Translations under genes and position numbers: made by a program | Assembly: GCF_003469205.1 (NCBI RefSeq) | Contig: NZ_QSIN01000004.1 | Location: forward strand, 1 to 64,000 | Direction of reading: 5' to 3' | DNA: 64,000 nucleotides | Source: Collinsella sp. AM33-4BH | Lineage (GTDB): Bacteria > Actinomycetota > Coriobacteriia > Coriobacteriales > Coriobacteriaceae | Shown here: positions 61,879 through 64,000 of the stretch, piece by piece | How the letters are laid out: each line of letters begins with the position of its first letter | Numbering within the stretch: the first letter of the stretch is position 1 | The notes under the pieces: model-generated | Told to the model about the DNA's origin: nothing | Seen by the model: only the letters and a program-made list of their open reading frames with translations | The model's database searches: none

Positions 61879-64000
61879 ATGACCGCAACCGCCAGTCGAA
61901 CCAACAACCGCAGACCCGAGCTTTTGGCGCCCGCCGGAGGGCCCGAGCCCTTTGCCGCCGCACTCGCCGCCGGGGCAGACGCCATCTACTGCGGCATGGG
62001 CAGCTTCAACGCCCGCCGCAAGGCCACCAACTTTACCGACGAGGCCTTTGAGCAGGCCTGCCGCGCCGCGCATCTGGCCGGCTCGCGCGTCTACGTCACG
62101 GTCAACATCGTCATCAAGGAATCCGAGATGAGCGATGCGCTGCAGCTCATCCATCGCTGCTCCACGCTGGGCGCCGACGCCTTCATCATCCAGGACTGGG
62201 GCCTGTTCTTTGAGGTCAAACGCACGATGCCCAGCATCGAGACGCATATCTCGACCCAGACGAACATCCACGACGACCGCGGAACCCTTTGGTGCCGCGA
62301 GCAGGGCGCCGACCGCGTGACCCTCTCGCGCGAGCTTTCCATCGACGAGATTGCCGCCATTCACGATGCCGCGCCCGATGTGGACCTTGAGGTCTTTAGC
62401 CATGGCGCCATCTGCTTTTGCTATTCGGGCCTGTGTCTGCTTTCGAGCTTTGCCATGGCGGGACGATCGGCCAACCGTGGCATGTGCGCCCAGCCCTGCC
62501 GCTTGCCCTACGAGCTGATCGACGAGAACGGTCGCTCGCTCTCCCCTGCCGGTCGCGAGCGCGCGCTGTGCCCGCGTGACACCAACACCTCGCAGCTTGT
62601 TCGCCGTCTGTATGACGCCGGCGCCGCGTCGCTCAAGCTCGAGGGCCGCATGAAGGCGCCCGATTACGTGTACTCCATCGTTGATGTGTATCGTCACGAA
62701 ATTGACGACATGCTATCCGGAGCCACCGTTGCCAAGGACGAGAAAGCCGCCCGCCAGCGCCAGCTCAAGCGCTGCTTTAACCGCGACTTTACGCACGCCT
62801 ATCAGGACGGTACCTCGGGTGACGAGATGATGAGTTACGAGCGCTCCAACAACCGCGGCCAGATCGTGGGCACGGTGCTCGGCAGCCACCTGGCCAACCG
62901 CGATGTGCGCGGGCTCAAGCCCGACGACCGCCGTCGCCGCGCCGCCATCGCCCGCATTGAGTTGTTTGAGCCCGTGGGCAAGGGCGACCTGCTGGAGCTT
63001 CGCCACGACGATGAGTTCGACCAGTTCCTGACCACCATCGCCGCCGATGATGCCGCTGCCGGCGATGTTATCGAGTGTCGCGTGCCCCGTAGCATGCCCG
63101 AGGGCTGCCGCGTGCGCGTGATTCGAAGCCAGCGCGCTATTGACGCTGCCAGCGCCGCGCTCAAGCGCGATGTGCTGCGCCGCCGAGCTGTTGATGTATC
63201 CGTCGTGGCGCGCCTGGGCAAGCCGTTTACTGTCACGCTCACCTGCTGTGACGACCCCGCGCTCACCGCCACCGCCACGGGCTTCACCGTCGAGGCCGCC
63301 AAGACCCGCGCCGTCGAGGCATCCGATCTGGTTGAGCACGTCGGGCGCATGGGCTCCTCTCCCTTTGAGGCCGCGAGCTTTGACGTGGCCCTCGACGAGA
63401 GTTGCGGCATGGGCTTTTCCGCCGTGCACAAGGTGCGCGCCGCCGCTTGTAAGGCGCTGGAAGAGGCCATTCTGGCACCGTACGAGGAGCGCGCCCGCAC
63501 GCTCGAGCTACCGGCGATTGTCACCAATGATTCCCGCCCCGCGCCCGAGCACTACCGCGATGAGCCGCAGATCTGCGCTACCGTCACCTCGCTCGAGGCC
63601 GCCGAGGCCGCTCGCGCGGAGGGTGCAACGCGCATCTACATGACCACCGACGCGCTCGAGGCTGTCGGACTCTCCCCTGCCGATGCATTTGAGCAGGGTA
63701 TTGTGCCCGCACTCGACGAGGTCTGCCGCGCCGTTGACCACGTCCGCGTTGACCCATGGGTTGTTGCCGGCGCCACGGTCGCTATTGGCAACATCTCTGA
63801 GCTTGCCCTGGCCGCCCAGGTTGGCGCCACGGCCGAGATTCGCTCTTGCCTGCCGGTGCACAACACGCCCTGCATGGAGGCGCTTGCCGAGCGCGGAGCC
63901 GGTGCGTTTTGGCTCTCGCCCGAGATCACGCTCGACGAGATTGTCTCGCTCGGCGCCGCCGCGCCCGCGGCTCTAGGCATCACCGTCTTTGGCCGCCCGC
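61879..64000 (+). CDS. U32 family peptidase-like protein, second copy (3' end beyond window)
   Basis: The frame is open from ATG 61879 (AAAGGCAGGAT before it) to the window edge, over 707 codons. The start region is LLAPAGGPEPFAAALAAGAD, the U32 signature is EVFSHGAICFCYSGLCLLSS, and the Cys-containing MCAQPCRLPYEL and CPRDTNTSQL follow, then LKLEGRMKAPDYVYS. It is the long RlhA-like form, longer than the U32 protein at 13575. An RNA hydroxylation role is inferred from studied family members. The 298-base gap before it shows no gene. Confidence 0.9.
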   Translation, partial: MTATASRTNNRRPELLAPAGGPEPFAAALAAGADAIYCGMGSFNARRKATNFTDEAFEQACRAAHLAGSRVYVTVNIVIKESEMSDALQLIHRCSTLGADAFIIQDWGLFFEVKRTMPSIETHISTQTNIHDDRGTLWCREQGADRVTLSRELSIDEIAAIHDAAPDVDLEVFSHGAICFCYSGLCLLSSFAMAGRSANRGMCAQPCRLPYELIDENGRSLSPAGRERALCPRDTNTSQLVRRLYDAGAASLKLEGRMKAPDYVYSIVDVYRHEIDDMLSGATVAKDEKAARQRQLKRCFNRDFTHAYQDGTSGDEMMSYERSNNRGQIVGTVLGSHLANRDVRGLKPDDRRRRAAIARIELFEPVGKGDLLELRHDDEFDQFLTTIAADDAAAGDVIECRVPRSMPEGCRVRVIRSQRAIDAASAALKRDVLRRRAVDVSVVARLGKPFTVTLTCCDDPALTATATGFTVEAAKTRAVEASDLVEHVGRMGSSPFEAASFDVALDESCGMGFSAVHKVRAAACKALEEAILAPYEERARTLELPAIVTNDSRPAPEHYRDEPQICATVTSLEAAEAARAEGATRIYMTTDALEAVGLSPADAFEQGIVPALDEVCRAVDHVRVDPWVVAGATVAIGNISELALAAQVGATAEIRSCLPVHNTPCMEALAERGAGAFWLSPEITLDEIVSLGAAAPAALGITVFGRP

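Overview
The window looks like the chromosome of a high-GC, gut-type actinobacterium of the class Coriobacteriia, most likely Collinsella or a close relative. The evidence is indirect. The rRNA-protein operon tail has the order rplE to rplQ-truA with adk-map-infA inside it. Codon use is GC-rich, a lone ArgR is present, and the purine genes are the selenium-linked set typical of anaerobic gut bacteria. Species is inferred. No rRNA, tRNA or CRISPR array was recognised.

Layout. (1) 1-4087, minus strand: a small Cys-containing secreted peptide, a large duplicated ABC permease, its ATPase, a 43-aa ORF and the start of a further membrane protein, which together look like a bacteriocin-type export or immunity operon. 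(2) 4208-5707: a membrane protein plus XRE regulator pair whose stop codon abuts, in frame, the catalytic half of a phage-type integrase. (3) 6104-20693: housekeeping genes (ACT protein, citrate synthase, two Cof-type HAD phosphatases, adenine deaminase, tyrS, a U32 protein, a class A PBP, argR, a GT2 enzyme, truA). Intergenic copies of a GGGGACGTTC-type repeat are scattered through the first part. (4) 20786-30554, minus strand: rplE-rpsN-rpsH-rplF-rplR-rpsE-rpmD-rplO-secY-adk-map-infA-rpmJ-rpsM-rpsK-rpsD-rpoA-rplQ. The operon begins abruptly at rplE. The rplN-rplX genes normally found upstream are absent, and a palindromic repeat lies close to the break.

(5) 30866-40809 and 50706-61580 hold an anaerobic purine/uric-acid catabolism locus in two blocks. 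Block one has the selenium-molybdenum-cofactor maturation genes (xdhC-like, yqeB, yqeC, mocA), hyuA, ygeW, ygeY, ygeX and a YheO/DauR-type regulator with a pair of palindromic operators. Block two has a fused Fe-S/Mo hydroxylase, a four-cluster ferredoxin, ygfK, ssnA, an NCS2 purine permease, a second YheO/DauR-type regulator and ridA. The proposed flow is: permease imports xanthine or urate, adenine deaminase feeds hypoxanthine, the selenium-dependent hydroxylase with ferredoxin and YgfK does the ring redox steps, and SsnA, HyuA, YgeW, YgeX and YgeY open the ring and process the products to ammonia and small acids.

(6) 40933-50705 separates the two purine blocks and looks accessory. It holds a Pro/Ala-rich membrane protein, a GmrSD-like DUF262/HNH protein, a large frameshifted protein with a glycine-zipper segment, a DEDD exonuclease, a candidate type I toxin inside an inverted repeat, and an AAA+/DUF234 ATPase with a PD-(D/E)XK-like tail. 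That ATPase has an almost entirely palindromic promoter and is flanked on both sides by arrays of one exact 62-bp-period hairpin repeat. This is the most likely place for an undescribed system. The window ends inside a second U32 gene.
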